DNA of 64,000 nt from Oceanobacillus sp. J11TS1 (GTDB lineage Bacteria; Bacillota; Bacilli; Bacillales; Amphibacillaceae), in NCBI RefSeq assembly GCF_018333215.1, contig NZ_BORO01000011.1, forward strand, positions 1 through 64,000, read 5' to 3'. The translations under genes and the position numbers were made by a program. Below are positions 10,382 to 19,370 of the stretch, piece after piece. The notes under the pieces are model-generated. The model did no database searches. It saw only the letters and a list, made by a program, of their open reading frames with translations, and was not told the origin of the DNA. Numbering within the stretch: the stretch's first letter is position 1; the number at the start of each line of letters is the position of its first letter.

Positions 10382-11224
10382 ATGACAAATCAAATTCCAG
10401 AACTCACACTACATGATGGCGTTACCATTCCTTCCGTTGGCTTTGGAACGTACAAACTAAAAGGACAAAGCGGTGCCCAAGCGATTAACCACGCAATTAC
10501 AAACGGCTATCGCCTTCTTGATACAGCTTACAACTATGAAAATGAAGCTACTGTCGGCGAAGCACTACGCAGAAGCGCTGTGCCACGTGAAGAATTATTT
10601 GTAACATCTAAACTTCCTGGCCGTTATCACCATTATGAGGATGCGATTGTTACGATTCAAGAATCGTTATTCCGGGCAAACCTTGATTATTACGATTTAT
10701 ATCTTATTCACTGGCCAAACCCGATTCAGGACAACTATGTAGAGGCTTGGCAAGCTTTAATTGATGCGCAGAAATTTGGTTATATTCGTTCTATCGGTGT
10801 ATGCAATTTCTTACCAGAACATTTAGACCGTCTTGAAAAAGAAACAGGTATTTTGCCAACTGTAAACCAAATTGAATTGCATCCACGCTTTAATCAGGCA
10901 GAGCAGCTAAAGTGGCATGAGGATCATAACATTGTAACCGAATCATGGAGTCCTTTGTCTAGGGCAAGTGACCTGCTTCAGGATGACACATTACAAAAGA
11001 TTGCTGATCAGCATCATAAGACAGTCTCACAAGTTATTCTTCGCTGGCATTATCAGCTAGGTGCCATTGCAATCCCGAAATCCGCAACACCTTCTCGCCA
11101 GAAAGAAAATATTTCTATTTTTGACTTTGAATTAACAAAAGAAGAAATGACGATGATTAATAGTCTTACAAAGCCGGACGGAAGAATGAAAAATCAAGAT
11201 CCTGCTGTTTATGAAGAATTTTAA
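10382..11224 (+). CDS. Aldo/keto reductase
   Basis: A 280-aa NADPH-dependent oxidoreductase of the TIM-barrel AKR superfamily, of the AKR5-like group found in bacilli (YtbE/YvgN-type). The catalytic tetrad is complete: Asp47 and Tyr52 (LLDTAYNYENE), Lys77 (VTSKL) and His110 (LIHWP). The coenzyme-binding end is present near residue 235 (AIPKSATPSRQKENI). A ribosome site GGAG lies eleven bases upstream. It probably reduces aldehydes such as methylglyoxal; the substrate is not determined by sequence. Confidence 0.93.
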   Translation: MTNQIPELTLHDGVTIPSVGFGTYKLKGQSGAQAINHAITNGYRLLDTAYNYENEATVGEALRRSAVPREELFVTSKLPGRYHHYEDAIVTIQESLFRANLDYYDLYLIHWPNPIQDNYVEAWQALIDAQKFGYIRSIGVCNFLPEHLDRLEKETGILPTVNQIELHPRFNQAEQLKWHEDHNIVTESWSPLSRASDLLQDDTLQKIADQHHKTVSQVILRWHYQLGAIAIPKSATPSRQKENISIFDFELTKEEMTMINSLTKPDGRMKNQDPAVYEEF

Positions 11225-11235
11225 TAGAGATAAAA

Positions 11236-11275
11236 GAAGAGAGGGCATCCCTACGCGGGTGCCTTCTCTTTTTCG
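11236..11275 (+). terminator. Terminator of the aldo/keto reductase gene
   Basis: A stem formed by GAGAGGGCATCCC and GGGTGCCTTCTC (one bulge, one G-U) with loop TACGC is followed by five T, about 12 bases past the stop. It separates the gene from a convergent carrier gene. Confidence 0.85.
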
Positions 11276-11296
11276 GATTATAGGAGGAGAAAGCCA

Positions 11297-12238
11297 CTAG
11301 ATAAAAAATAAAAAAAAGAAATAAACAATCGGTATACTGATAACTGATAGAAGCGTAGAAAAAAAGACAACCACCGACGAGAATTCCATGTCTCCCCCAT
11401 ATACTTGTGCATACATACTGATGGTTGCCGGACTTGGTGTAGCAGAAAGTAAACACGCTACCATAAACCACTCAAAGGGTATTTGAAAGAAAAGCAATGG
11501 AAGGAAAAAGAGAATTGGATAAATAAACAATCGAATGAGTACAGCAATATAAACGAGTGCATCCTTCATGTACGCAACGGCCCTAGAAAATGTGATGGCT
11601 GAAATCATCATACCAATCATAATCATCGATAAAGGCACTGTCATTTGCCCGATAATAGCTATTGGCTCCATGATAAAAGATGGAATTTGAATTGGAAAGA
11701 TAAATAAAATAAAACCAACCATCGTTGCTAAAAAGCCGGGATTCTTTAAGATAAACATGGCTTTGGAATCTGGGAGCCCTTCAGGATTCATAATATAAAT
11801 GGCATATGTCCAGATTAAAACGTAATAAATAAGATTAAATACGGAAGCAAACAAGACTCCCTCCTGACCAAAAAGCTGCAGAATAATCACCATGCCTATA
11901 AAGCCTTGATTACCGAATAAAATAACATTTTCAAACACTGCTTTGCGATCCATAGAAATAGTTAGCCTTCGAGCGATAAAACGGCTTAAAAAAAGGGTCC
12001 CGCTCATAATATATATGGAAAGGACAAACATGATAAGGGCACCATAAGCCTGTTCATATTGGAAAGGCATATGCATGGAGCTTATAATTAAACAAGGCAG
12101 GGCTACATATAATAATAATGTTGTAAACGCACGCTGGCCATCTTCAGAGATTAGCTTTTTACGTTTTACTATCCAGCCAATCAGAACAATAATATAGAGA
12201 GAACCAATTTCATATGCCAATGTAAATAATGTATCCAT
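11297..12238 (-). CDS. AEC family transporter (auxin efflux carrier-like)
   Basis: A 313-aa polytopic membrane protein of the PF03547 family, with about ten hydrophobic segments in two halves. It opens with the family's GWIVKRKKLISEDGQ segment after the first helix. Bacterial members export or import malate, malonate or other organic acids; the substrate is unknown here. It is convergent with the aldo/keto reductase gene and has a short gap to xylB upstream. Confidence 0.88.
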   Translation of the reverse strand: MDTLFTLAYEIGSLYIIVLIGWIVKRKKLISEDGQRAFTTLLLYVALPCLIISSMHMPFQYEQAYGALIMFVLSIYIMSGTLFLSRFIARRLTISMDRKAVFENVILFGNQGFIGMVIILQLFGQEGVLFASVFNLIYYVLIWTYAIYIMNPEGLPDSKAMFILKNPGFLATMVGFILFIFPIQIPSFIMEPIAIIGQMTVPLSMIMIGMMISAITFSRAVAYMKDALVYIAVLIRLFIYPILFFLPLLFFQIPFEWFMVACLLSATPSPATISMYAQVYGGDMEFSSVVVFFSTLLSVISIPIVYFFFLFFI

Positions 12239-12312
12239 GCCCCTTCACCTTTCTCTTTAACATACCATTACAGATTATTCATCAAGAGAAGGGGATGTGA
12301 TAAAAGACTACT

Positions 12313-13818
12313 CTAATCTACATTTCTATATGCCATCAATTCCTTATTTACTTGTTTTGTGGAATGATAAATGGATTTATATAATTGATAAAGCTCCTTA
12401 TACTTTTCTACATTCTCTGGAATTGGCTCTACCGTTTCTGCATCTTTCAGAAAAACGGATGCACATTCCTGCAGAGACGCAAACCATCCCGCACCATAAG
12501 CAGCCAACATAGCAGCACCCATTCCCGGACCTTGCTCACTGTTTGGTTTCATCACAGTTGCATTAAAAATATCTGCTTGCATTTGCAGCCACAGCTCACT
12601 CTTTGCTCCACCGCCAATCGCGATGACCTTATCAATAACTTTTCCATGCTCCCTGAAAATTTCTATCGATTCATTTAAAGAAAAAGTAATTCCTTCCATA
12701 ACTGCTCTTGTAAAATGTTTGAGTTCATGAGAGCTATCCATGCCTATAAAACTGCTACGTATGGTTGCATCCACATAAGGTGTACGCTCGCCAACAAGAT
12801 AAGGCGTAAATAAAAGTCCTTTTGCTCCAACTGGCACCTTACTAGCTTGTTTTAAAAGGGCATCAAATCCCACTTCTTTCGCAAAGGTATTCTTAAACCA
12901 GGATAAACTATATCCTGCAGCAAGTGTCACTCCCATCGTGTAATAAGCATTGGGAGCAGCGTGATTCATGTAATGCACTTTTCCGTCAAACGATTTATCT
13001 CCATCCGCTTCATAAGATACAACAACACCAGAGGTACCAATGCTGACCATCGTTTTCCCTTCTTCCAACACACCTGCGCCAATCGCTCCACAAGCGTTAT
13101 CAGCACCTCCTGCAAACACTTTCATTTCTTCTGACAATCCTGTTTTCTCTGCTATTTCCTTCTTGATATTCCCGACCATTTCATGAGAAGGAACCAATGG
13201 CGGACACAAATCAGGATGAATATCTAAGGCTTCACAGATTTCTTTACTCCACGAGAGTTTGTTTATATCTAATAAAAGGGTACTTGCTGCATCCGAATAA
13301 TCTATATGTAACTGACCGGTTAGGCGAAAACGCAAATAATCCTTTGGTAATAAAAATAGCTTTGCTTTTGCGTAGTTTTCAGGTTCGTGTTTCTTAACCC
13401 ATAATATTTTAGGCAGGGTAAAACCTTCTAGCGCTATATTTTTAGGTATTTGGAGAAGCTTCTCCTTTCCAACACGCTTTGTAATTTCCTGACATTCCGC
13501 AGTGGTGCGCGTATCATTCCATAAAATCGCTGGGCGGATTACCTCGTGATTCCCATCCAATAAAATAAGACCGTGCATCTGTCCGGAAAAACTGATTCCT
13601 TCAATATCAGACAGATCTCCAGAAAAGCAATCTGCCAGCTCCTTCAAACCAGCTATTGTTTGCGCTACCCAGTCTTCTGGATTTTGTTCACTATACCCTG
13701 CTTTTTCTTGTATTAATGGGTATTCCTTCGACACCGTTTGAAGCACTTTCCCCTTCTGGTTAACCAAAAGCAATTTCACAGCACTGGTTCCTAAATCAAC
13801 ACCAATTACATATTTCAC
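12313..13818 (-). CDS. xylB: Xylulokinase
   Basis: It phosphorylates D-xylulose to xylulose 5-phosphate for the pentose phosphate pathway. The 501-aa FGGY protein has the N-terminal phosphate loop GVDLGTSAVKLLL, the xylulokinase-type SGQMHGLILLD segment near residue 75, WNDTRT near 100, and the C-terminal AIGGGAKSELWLQMQADIF. The start is GTG at 13818 with GGGAGAGG about 11 bases upstream; no in-frame ATG lies before it. No xylA, xylR or xylose transporter is adjacent, so it is an isolated copy, and other FGGY sugar kinase activity is possible. Confidence 0.9.
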   Translation of the reverse strand: MKYVIGVDLGTSAVKLLLVNQKGKVLQTVSKEYPLIQEKAGYSEQNPEDWVAQTIAGLKELADCFSGDLSDIEGISFSGQMHGLILLDGNHEVIRPAILWNDTRTTAECQEITKRVGKEKLLQIPKNIALEGFTLPKILWVKKHEPENYAKAKLFLLPKDYLRFRLTGQLHIDYSDAASTLLLDINKLSWSKEICEALDIHPDLCPPLVPSHEMVGNIKKEIAEKTGLSEEMKVFAGGADNACGAIGAGVLEEGKTMVSIGTSGVVVSYEADGDKSFDGKVHYMNHAAPNAYYTMGVTLAAGYSLSWFKNTFAKEVGFDALLKQASKVPVGAKGLLFTPYLVGERTPYVDATIRSSFIGMDSSHELKHFTRAVMEGITFSLNESIEIFREHGKVIDKVIAIGGGAKSELWLQMQADIFNATVMKPNSEQGPGMGAAMLAAYGAGWFASLQECASVFLKDAETVEPIPENVEKYKELYQLYKSIYHSTKQVNKELMAYRNVD

Positions 13819-13869
13819 TGCTTGACCATCCTCTCCCCTATATAAAGTGCATATTCTTTAACAAAAGAA

Positions 13870-13897
13870 AGAAAAAGGACGAATCATCCATCCGCCC
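13870..13897 (-). terminator. nadE terminator
   Basis: On the minus strand GGGCGGAT and ATTCGTCC (with G-U pairs) around loop GGATG are followed by a T-rich run. It sits just past the nadE stop and before the xylB start. Confidence 0.65.
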
Positions 13898-13907
13898 TCT
13901 GTTATTC

Positions 13908-14735
13908 TTATTTCCACCAATCATTATAAACGGAAGCAATTGGTTCACGCTTATGCATTGTTTTTATATAGTGCCCTTCAATAATCTCTTTCGCTTCTTG
14001 TGATACTTCTTTCCCTTCTAAATAAGCATCGATATCTTCATACGTAACACCTAATGCTTCTTCATCAGCCAATGCTGGACGATTATCTTCCAAGTCAGCT
14101 GTTGGTTTTTTCAAGTAAAGATGTTCTGGACAGCCAAGCTCTCTTAATAGTTGTTGACCCTGGCGTTTATTTAATCCTTCCAGCGGCACAAGGTCACATG
14201 CGCCGTCTCCATGCTTTGTAAAGAACCCGGTAAGTGCTTCTGCTGCATGGTCTGTACCTAAAACAAAGCAATTATTTACACCGGCAATGCTATATTGTGC
14301 CTTCATTCGTTCCCTTGCTTTTTCATTTCCTTTTAAAAAGTCCGTAATCGGTACGCCAGCATCAAGTAATGCCTTTTCACTTGCATCGACTGCTTCTTTG
14401 ATATTTACCGTTACGACCTTTGTAGGCTGTACAAACTGAATAGCATCCTCTACATCATCCGCATCGCCTTGCTTTCCATAAGGAAGCTTTACGCCAATAA
14501 ATTGGTAAGAATCCTTTCCATCTTCCTCGTTTAATTCATCAATCGCTAATTGAGCTAGTTTAGATAGCAATGTTGAATCTTGTCCGCCTGAAATGCCAAG
14601 TACAAATCCATTTGCAAAAGTGAATTTGCGTAAATAATCCTTCATAAAATCTATACGAAGGCGAATTTCTTCTTTCGGATCAATTTCTGGTTTTACATGT
14701 AATGCTTTAATAATGGATTGCTGTAATTCACTCAT
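13908..14735 (-). CDS. nadE: NH3-dependent NAD+ synthetase
   Basis: It amidates nicotinate adenine dinucleotide to NAD+, the last step of NAD synthesis. The 275-aa protein (from ATG 14735, AAGGAG eight bases upstream; an upstream GTG is too close to that site) has the PP-loop [10 protein letters not shown] near residue 47 and the family segments [24 protein letters not shown] and [15 protein letters not shown]. It has no glutaminase domain, so it uses free ammonia like B. subtilis NadE. It is last in a Nudix-pncB-nadE gene string. Confidence 0.97.
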   Translation of the reverse strand: MSELQQSIIKALHVKPEIDPKEEIRLRIDFMKDYLRKFTFANGFVLGISGGQDSTLLSKLAQLAIDELNEEDGKDSYQFIGVKLPYGKQGDADDVEDAIQFVQPTKVVTVNIKEAVDASEKALLDAGVPITDFLKGNEKARERMKAQYSIAGVNNCFVLGTDHAAEALTGFFTKHGDGACDLVPLEGLNKRQGQQLLRELGCPEHLYLKKPTADLEDNRPALADEEALGVTYEDIDAYLEGKEVSQEAKEIIEGHYIKTMHKREPIASVYNDWWK

Positions 14736-14856
14736 CGAAAACACTCCTTCATAAAAGGGGACTCCATCCTTGGGATGCTGTAAAATATTTGCTTGTATTC
14801 ACCAAAGTGCGAGAAGTCCCGCTTTGTAATATACATTTTGTTTTGGACCTGAATCG

Positions 14857-16317
14857 TTAACGATTTTGACCTTCCTTTACTTTTTTCTTCACCTTTTCAA
14901 TATGTTCCATTTTGCTATTCCATAGTTTAATACTTAGATCAACAGGATATTCTGCTGGATAATTGGTTCGCTTATACTCATCCCAGAAAAGCTGTAGCTG
15001 TTTTTTCGTATAATTCTGTATCTGCAGCAAATTTGGGCAGTCATAGACAATTTCTCCATCTACCAAAATATCGTGATGTAAATTCACTGCTTCAAAATTA
15101 GAAACCATTTTCTTATAATACGTATGAATCGGATGGAAAAGCATAATCTCTTCTTCTTGATTTGGATCTTCATTTTCCAATGTCAGATAATCACCTTCAC
15201 TATGATGGTTCCCTTTATTTATAATACGATAAACTTTTTTCTTGCCTGGTGTTGTCATCTTTTCCGGGTTTCCTGATAATTTAATCGTATCAACCATTTT
15301 TCCGTGTTCATCTTCAATCGAAACTAACTTATAAACAGCTCCAAGTGCCGGCTGGTCATATGCAGTGATAAGCTTTGTACCGATTCCCCAAACATCAATT
15401 TGCGCATGCTGGGCCAAGAGACTCGCAATGGTGTACTCATCCAAATCATTGGAAGCATAGATTTTCGCATCTGTAAATCCTGCATCATCCAGCATTCTTC
15501 TTGCTTCTTTCGATAAATAAGCTAAGTCACCGCTATCGATCCGAATCCCCTCAAAATCAATTTTATCCCCTAGTTCTTTTGCCACTTTGATTGCATTGGG
15601 AACACCGGAATAAAGGGTATCGTAGGTATCTACTAAAAAGACACATTTACGATGACGCTCAGCATATTTTTTAAAGGCGATGTATTCATCACGGTAGGCT
15701 TGAACCATGGAATGCGCATGGGTTCCAGCTACAGGAATTCCAAATAATTTACCTGCTCGAACATTACTTGTCGCACTAAATCCAGCAATATACGCTGCTC
15801 TGGTTCCCCATACCGCAGCATCCATTTCCTGTGCTCTTCTTGTACCAAATTCCATCACGGGATTATCTTTGACAAGCTGTCTGATACGTGAAGCTTTGGT
15901 TGCGATAAGTGTCTGGTAGTTCACAATATTTAATAAAGCTGTCTCTAGCAGTTGTGCTTCTGCTAATGGTGCCTCTACCCGAATAATCGGTGCATTTGCA
16001 AAAACAACTTCTCCTTCACGCATCGATTTTAAAGAACCCGTAAACCGAAGATTACGTAAATAATCGATAAAATCTTCTTTATATCCGAGTTCCTGCAGAT
16101 AAGTTAAATCCGATTCACTAAAACGGAAGTTGTGTAAGTACTCGATAATCCGCTCTAATCCGGCATAAATCCCGTAGCCATTTCCAAAAGGGAGATTGCG
16201 AAAATATAAATCAAATACTGCATTACGATTATGTACGCCATCATGCCAATAAGTTTCAGCCATATTTATTTGATAAAGATCTGTGTGCAGCATTAAACTA
16301 TCATCTATATAATTCAT
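14857..16317 (-). CDS. pncB: Nicotinate phosphoribosyltransferase
   Basis: It converts nicotinate plus PRPP to nicotinate mononucleotide in the Preiss-Handler salvage route, using ATP. The 486-aa protein has full family length with the motifs LHTDLYQINMAETY at the N-terminus, FGTRRAQEMDAAVWGTRAAYIAGF near residue 157, GTHAHSMVQAYRDE near 200 and GIRIDSGDLAYLS near 258. The start ATG lies about 40 bases after the Nudix gene stop, implying cotranscription; nadE follows after about 120 bases. Confidence 0.96.
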   Translation of the reverse strand: MNYIDDSLMLHTDLYQINMAETYWHDGVHNRNAVFDLYFRNLPFGNGYGIYAGLERIIEYLHNFRFSESDLTYLQELGYKEDFIDYLRNLRFTGSLKSMREGEVVFANAPIIRVEAPLAEAQLLETALLNIVNYQTLIATKASRIRQLVKDNPVMEFGTRRAQEMDAAVWGTRAAYIAGFSATSNVRAGKLFGIPVAGTHAHSMVQAYRDEYIAFKKYAERHRKCVFLVDTYDTLYSGVPNAIKVAKELGDKIDFEGIRIDSGDLAYLSKEARRMLDDAGFTDAKIYASNDLDEYTIASLLAQHAQIDVWGIGTKLITAYDQPALGAVYKLVSIEDEHGKMVDTIKLSGNPEKMTTPGKKKVYRIINKGNHHSEGDYLTLENEDPNQEEEIMLFHPIHTYYKKMVSNFEAVNLHHDILVDGEIVYDCPNLLQIQNYTKKQLQLFWDEYKRTNYPAEYPVDLSIKLWNSKMEHIEKVKKKVKEGQNR

Positions 16318-16356
16318 TTCCGATTTCCTCCTGTGTTTTTTAGTTTCCCATCCTTT

Positions 16357-17133
16357 TTACCAAATAGATGAGGAAACAACGGTATCGTTAAATTGGTATA
16401 ACTGAGACGGCCTGAATGAATTCCGCTCTGTTTTCTTTAAGTTTCCATTTTCATCGACAACTTTTTCTAAAAAGGGCAGTTTTGGAGCTTTTCCAAAAAA
16501 GACAGATTTATTCGTGATCCTAGGATGGTTAGATACTGTCATTAGTACGCGCTGTAATTCAGATAAGGTAAATTCTTTTGGCAAGAAGTTTCTTGCAACC
16601 GTCGAATGAAGCATATCCCATTCAATCAAGGATACAGCGTCTCCGATCACTTTTTGGTGATCAAATGCTAAAGAAAGTCGCCTTATTTCTTCAAGAGAAA
16701 ATAGTTCCACTTCCGCTGCATCGTCCGCCGCCCGTCTTTTTTCAAGTTGAAACTCTGGTACGATCGCATAATGGGCATTCGAAATAATCCAGCCCCGCGG
16801 GTCTCTTCCCCACGCATCATATGTTCCAAAATGTTTCAAGAAAACATCTTCAACTCCAGTTTCTTCTTTTAACTCTCTAGCAGCTGCCTGCAAAGCAGAT
16901 TCCCTTCTTTGGGCATCCACAAACCCTCCTGGCAAAGCCCACTTTCCCGCTTCGATATTAGGTTTACCTTCTGCATCTATTTTAGCCCGTTTGATTAACA
17001 AAAGCTTCAATATATTTTTAGGAGGTTCTTTTTTACGCTGCTCTTTTGCTTCAGCATTTTCGGAAACAATGGTAAACACCGCTATATCACTCGTGTAACC
17101 GTCTGGTGTAATATATTTCTTTTCATCTTTCAT
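16357..17133 (-). CDS. Nudix hydrolase with C-terminal extension (NrtR-like or ADP-ribose pyrophosphatase-like)
   Basis: A 258-aa protein. The Nudix helix is at about residues 75-98 (GGFVDAQRRES...AARELKEETGV): the RELKEETGV end is intact, but the usual G-x5-E spacing is x7, a two-residue insertion. A C-terminal segment (about 170-258, LPKEFTLSELQRVLMTV...) resembles the winged-helix of NrtR, the Nudix-related regulator of NAD genes. It heads a unit with pncB and nadE and has a strong promoter with an inverted repeat just downstream of the -10. It may hydrolyse ADP-ribose or an NAD precursor, or act as a regulator of the operon. Both are inference. Confidence 0.8.
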   Translation of the reverse strand: MKDEKKYITPDGYTSDIAVFTIVSENAEAKEQRKKEPPKNILKLLLIKRAKIDAEGKPNIEAGKWALPGGFVDAQRRESALQAAARELKEETGVEDVFLKHFGTYDAWGRDPRGWIISNAHYAIVPEFQLEKRRAADDAAEVELFSLEEIRRLSLAFDHQKVIGDAVSLIEWDMLHSTVARNFLPKEFTLSELQRVLMTVSNHPRITNKSVFFGKAPKLPFLEKVVDENGNLKKTERNSFRPSQLYQFNDTVVSSSIW

Positions 17134-17164
17134 CGATAAAATTCACCTCCAGCGGATGCTCCCT

Positions 17165-17223
17165 TTAGTAATTTGCAATTTAATAATTACTAATTATTAT
17201 AATCAAACGAAACCTAATGTCAA
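17165..17223 (-). promoter_or_regulatory. Promoter and inverted-repeat operator of the Nudix-pncB-nadE operon
   Basis: On the minus strand a consensus TTGACA (17218-17223) and TATAAT (17196-17201) are 16 bases apart. Immediately downstream are perfect 9-bp inverted arms, TTAGTAATT (17165-17173) and AATTACTAA (17185-17193), spaced by 11 bases across the expected transcription start. The position suggests repressor binding, possibly by the NrtR-like protein the operon encodes. Confidence 0.75.
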
Positions 17224-17241
17224 TTAAAAACGAACAGCTTT

Positions 17242-17285
17242 AAAAAAGCAGAAGAAATTCCATATGGAACTTCTTCTGCTTTTTT
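17242..17285. terminator. Bidirectional terminator hairpin
   Basis: GCAGAAGAA (17248-17256) and TTCTTCTGC (17271-17279) pair, with an inner TTCC-ATAT-GGAA palindrome extending the stem. The stem is flanked by six A and six T, so it can act in both directions. It ends the small ORF at 17297-17398 on the minus strand. Confidence 0.8.
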
Positions 17286-17296
17286 AAACTTTATAT

Positions 17297-17398
17297 TTAT
17301 TTTCTTCTTATTGCTTTTATAGCCTTATAAACCAAATAACACACAGCTACAATAACTAGAAGTGAAATTATAGCACCAGTCAAATTAAAAGTCCACAT
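17297..17398 (-). CDS. Small membrane protein, 33 aa
   Basis: ATG at 17398 has a strong ribosome site (AAGGAGGGTAGG). The peptide has one hydrophobic helix (residues 4-22, GAIISLLVIVAVCYLV) followed by a highly basic tail ending KAIKAIRRK. The TAA at 17297 is followed at once by a perfect terminator hairpin. This makes a compact monocistronic unit. Length and charge resemble type I toxins and other small membrane regulators, but no antisense RNA is evident and no family is recognised. Confidence 0.6.
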   Translation of the reverse strand: MWTFNLTGAIISLLVIVAVCYLVYKAIKAIRRK

Positions 17399-17729
17399 AT
17401 CCTACCCTCCTTAAAAGGCGTATACATTACAAGATCCGTTTGATGTTTTAATTACAGCAATCGTTTGATATTTTACTGCTATAAGTAATAATTGTAAATG
17501 CATTTTGGTATATTACTATAAACATAGCTGATGTCGGAGGAAACTAAATTAGAAGTGTTTCGGTTTTACCGGCGCATATCAAAATTCTAATGATGCGAAC
17601 AAGTAGAACGGTTTTACTTTGAACAGACGTCCCTTGCCTTTTCAATTCTTTAACCCATTCCTCGTTACTTTCACTTAGATTGATTCGTTTTCAGAGATTG
17701 TTTGTTGGAATTTACAATGAAGTTTCGTT

Positions 17730-18368
17730 TTATGGCTTTTTAGGAAAAATTGTGAACGACCAGGAGTAAATAAAATCAACGATAAAAATAATCCCCCAAA
17801 CCATGGAAAGTCCATATGCCGTTTCACTTGCATAAGGAGACTGGCGGTAATCATCCTTCCCAACCCATGACAAATCAGATAAACAATCCATCATTCCTTC
17901 TGTTCCACCTAGCCCATAAATCCATAATCCAGCTTGAACTCCAACAAAAATAACAAGATGAATCATTGCGCTATAGCGATTTTTTCGAGCGATATATTTT
18001 GGATCCTGCTGGCGCTCCATTATCTGTATGTCTTTTTCCGTCAACAGGGATACACCCCGCCAATTACCAATTGTTTTGCGCATCCAGCGGTCAAACCTTT
18101 TAAAATCTGCAATTCCAAAGGTGCACGCGTACAGTACAAAAAGGCTAATAATAATCTGGAATGTACTAATTTCTCCAGTTATTTGATAGATGAACACGGC
18201 TAAGGCCGCTTCAAATATAAACAGGAATAAAAATATACTGATAAATATGGTGCTCAGATTCTGCTTATTCAGCAGGTATCTGGTTAATCCAAATAATAAG
18301 AGCATGACAATCGACAGTACCTCGGCTGTGATAAATAATTCCCATTGATAGGTTAAAAGTGCTTGCAT
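17730..18368 (-). CDS. Multi-pass membrane protein, unknown function
   Basis: A 212-aa protein with about five membrane helices (approximately residues 10-30, 38-58, 68-88, 132-152 and 188-208) and a basic cytoplasmic stretch near 90-125 (DFKRFDRWMRKTIG). It resembles the integral membrane proteins annotated YmcC in bacilli, but I am not certain of that match. A TipA-type regulator gene lies just upstream on the same strand, separated by a terminator, so they are probably separate units. Confidence 0.6.
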   Translation of the reverse strand: MQALLTYQWELFITAEVLSIVMLLLFGLTRYLLNKQNLSTIFISIFLFLFIFEAALAVFIYQITGEISTFQIIISLFVLYACTFGIADFKRFDRWMRKTIGNWRGVSLLTEKDIQIMERQQDPKYIARKNRYSAMIHLVIFVGVQAGLWIYGLGGTEGMMDCLSDLSWVGKDDYRQSPYASETAYGLSMVWGIIFIVDFIYSWSFTIFPKKP

Positions 18369-18436
18369 CGCTTATCCCCTTTATAATTAATCCGTTCTAT
18401 ATTTTTACGCATCAGCGGAAAAAAGGTTTCATTCCT

Positions 18437-18480
18437 ATAAAAACAGCGAGATTAAGAATTTCTTTAATCCCGCTGTTTTT
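18437..18480 (-). terminator. Terminator of the TipA-type regulator gene
   Basis: AAAAACAGCGGGATTAA and its partner TTAATCTCGCTGTTTTT form a long stem with a short A-rich loop, followed by T on the minus strand, directly after the stop at 18489. Confidence 0.8.
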
Positions 18481-18488
18481 CTTATTTA

Positions 18489-19250
18489 TTAATCCTCCGC
18501 ATATTTGACAATGGCATCACGTAAAAGGGTTACAATCTCTCTCCCTGCCCGATCATTATAATATTTCGCAAATCGCTCATCTGATACATACATTTCTGCC
18601 AAACCTTGATGTGCTTCAGCTGAATACGTTGGCCAAGAATACATTAACCATTTTTTGTGGAGTTCGTATACTTCTTTTGCTTCTGGAGCATCCAAATCAT
18701 TGGCATCTGCTAATTGCTCCAATTTCATAAACAACGCTTCTTCTACACGCTGCATTTCCTGAAAATCTGCTTCACTAAGATTCATCCATTTTTGATTAGA
18801 TTCATCCACCGTTTCCTTGCCATATTTCTCTCTGATTTCTTTGCCATATAATTTTTCGTTTTCATCCAGCCGTTCTTTCTTAAAGCCTTCAAATTTTTCT
18901 TCTGCTGTCATCGTAATCTCTCCTTTTGTATGTCGAATTGTTTTTTCCACTGTGCCCAGTAACTGATCTATTTTCTCCCTTTCCTCTTTTAGTTTTTGCT
19001 GGTGCTCTTCTAACGCCGTCAATACGTTAAATGCAGGGTCATCAAGAATCGATTGAATCTGCTCGAGCCTCATTCCTAAAGATCGATAGAGAAGAATTTG
19101 CTGCAATCGATTTAACTCCTCATCTCCATACAGACGATACCCAGAGCTGCTATGCGCTACAGGATTTAATAAACCAATTTGATCGTAATAGCGGAGTGTG
19201 CGTGTGCTAATACCAGACATATCCGCTACCTGTTTGATAGTATATTTCAT
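18489..19250 (-). CDS. MerR family regulator with TipAS antibiotic-recognition domain
   Basis: A 253-aa regulator. Residues 1-70 form the MerR winged helix (YTIKQVADMSGISTRTLRYYDQIGLL) and residues 75-110 the dimer coiled coil. Residues 115-253 are a TipAS domain (EEKFEGFKKERLDENEKLYGKEIREKYG..., and WPTYSAEAHQGLAEMYVSDERFAKYYND), the all-helical pocket that traps drugs. TipAL, Mta and SkgA share this plan and activate multidrug exporters or their own genes from promoters with long spacers. The target here is unknown; the neighbouring membrane protein is a candidate. Confidence 0.92.
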   Translation of the reverse strand: MKYTIKQVADMSGISTRTLRYYDQIGLLNPVAHSSSGYRLYGDEELNRLQQILLYRSLGMRLEQIQSILDDPAFNVLTALEEHQQKLKEEREKIDQLLGTVEKTIRHTKGEITMTAEEKFEGFKKERLDENEKLYGKEIREKYGKETVDESNQKWMNLSEADFQEMQRVEEALFMKLEQLADANDLDAPEAKEVYELHKKWLMYSWPTYSAEAHQGLAEMYVSDERFAKYYNDRAGREIVTLLRDAIVKYAED

Positions 19251-19321
19251 TGCTCTTCCCTCCTTCTGTCTTCAGTATAGAGATTTACGCAGCGTCAAGG
19301 TCAATGGTTTTTTTAATATAT

Positions 19322-19358
19322 TCAAAAACCCACCTTTAACAGTTTTAAGATGGGTTTA
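19322..19358 (-). terminator. Terminator of the secreted 112-aa protein gene
   Basis: AACCCATCTT and AAAGGTGGGTTTTT pair on the minus strand, ending in a T run about 15 bases past the stop at 19371. Confidence 0.75.
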
Positions 19359-19370
19359 TCTTTCCTTATT

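Noticed and set aside
17520-17660. Plus-strand ribosome-site-like GGAGG at about 17535 followed by a short frame
   Set aside because: No ATG, GTG or TTG gives a frame longer than about 12 codons with this site.
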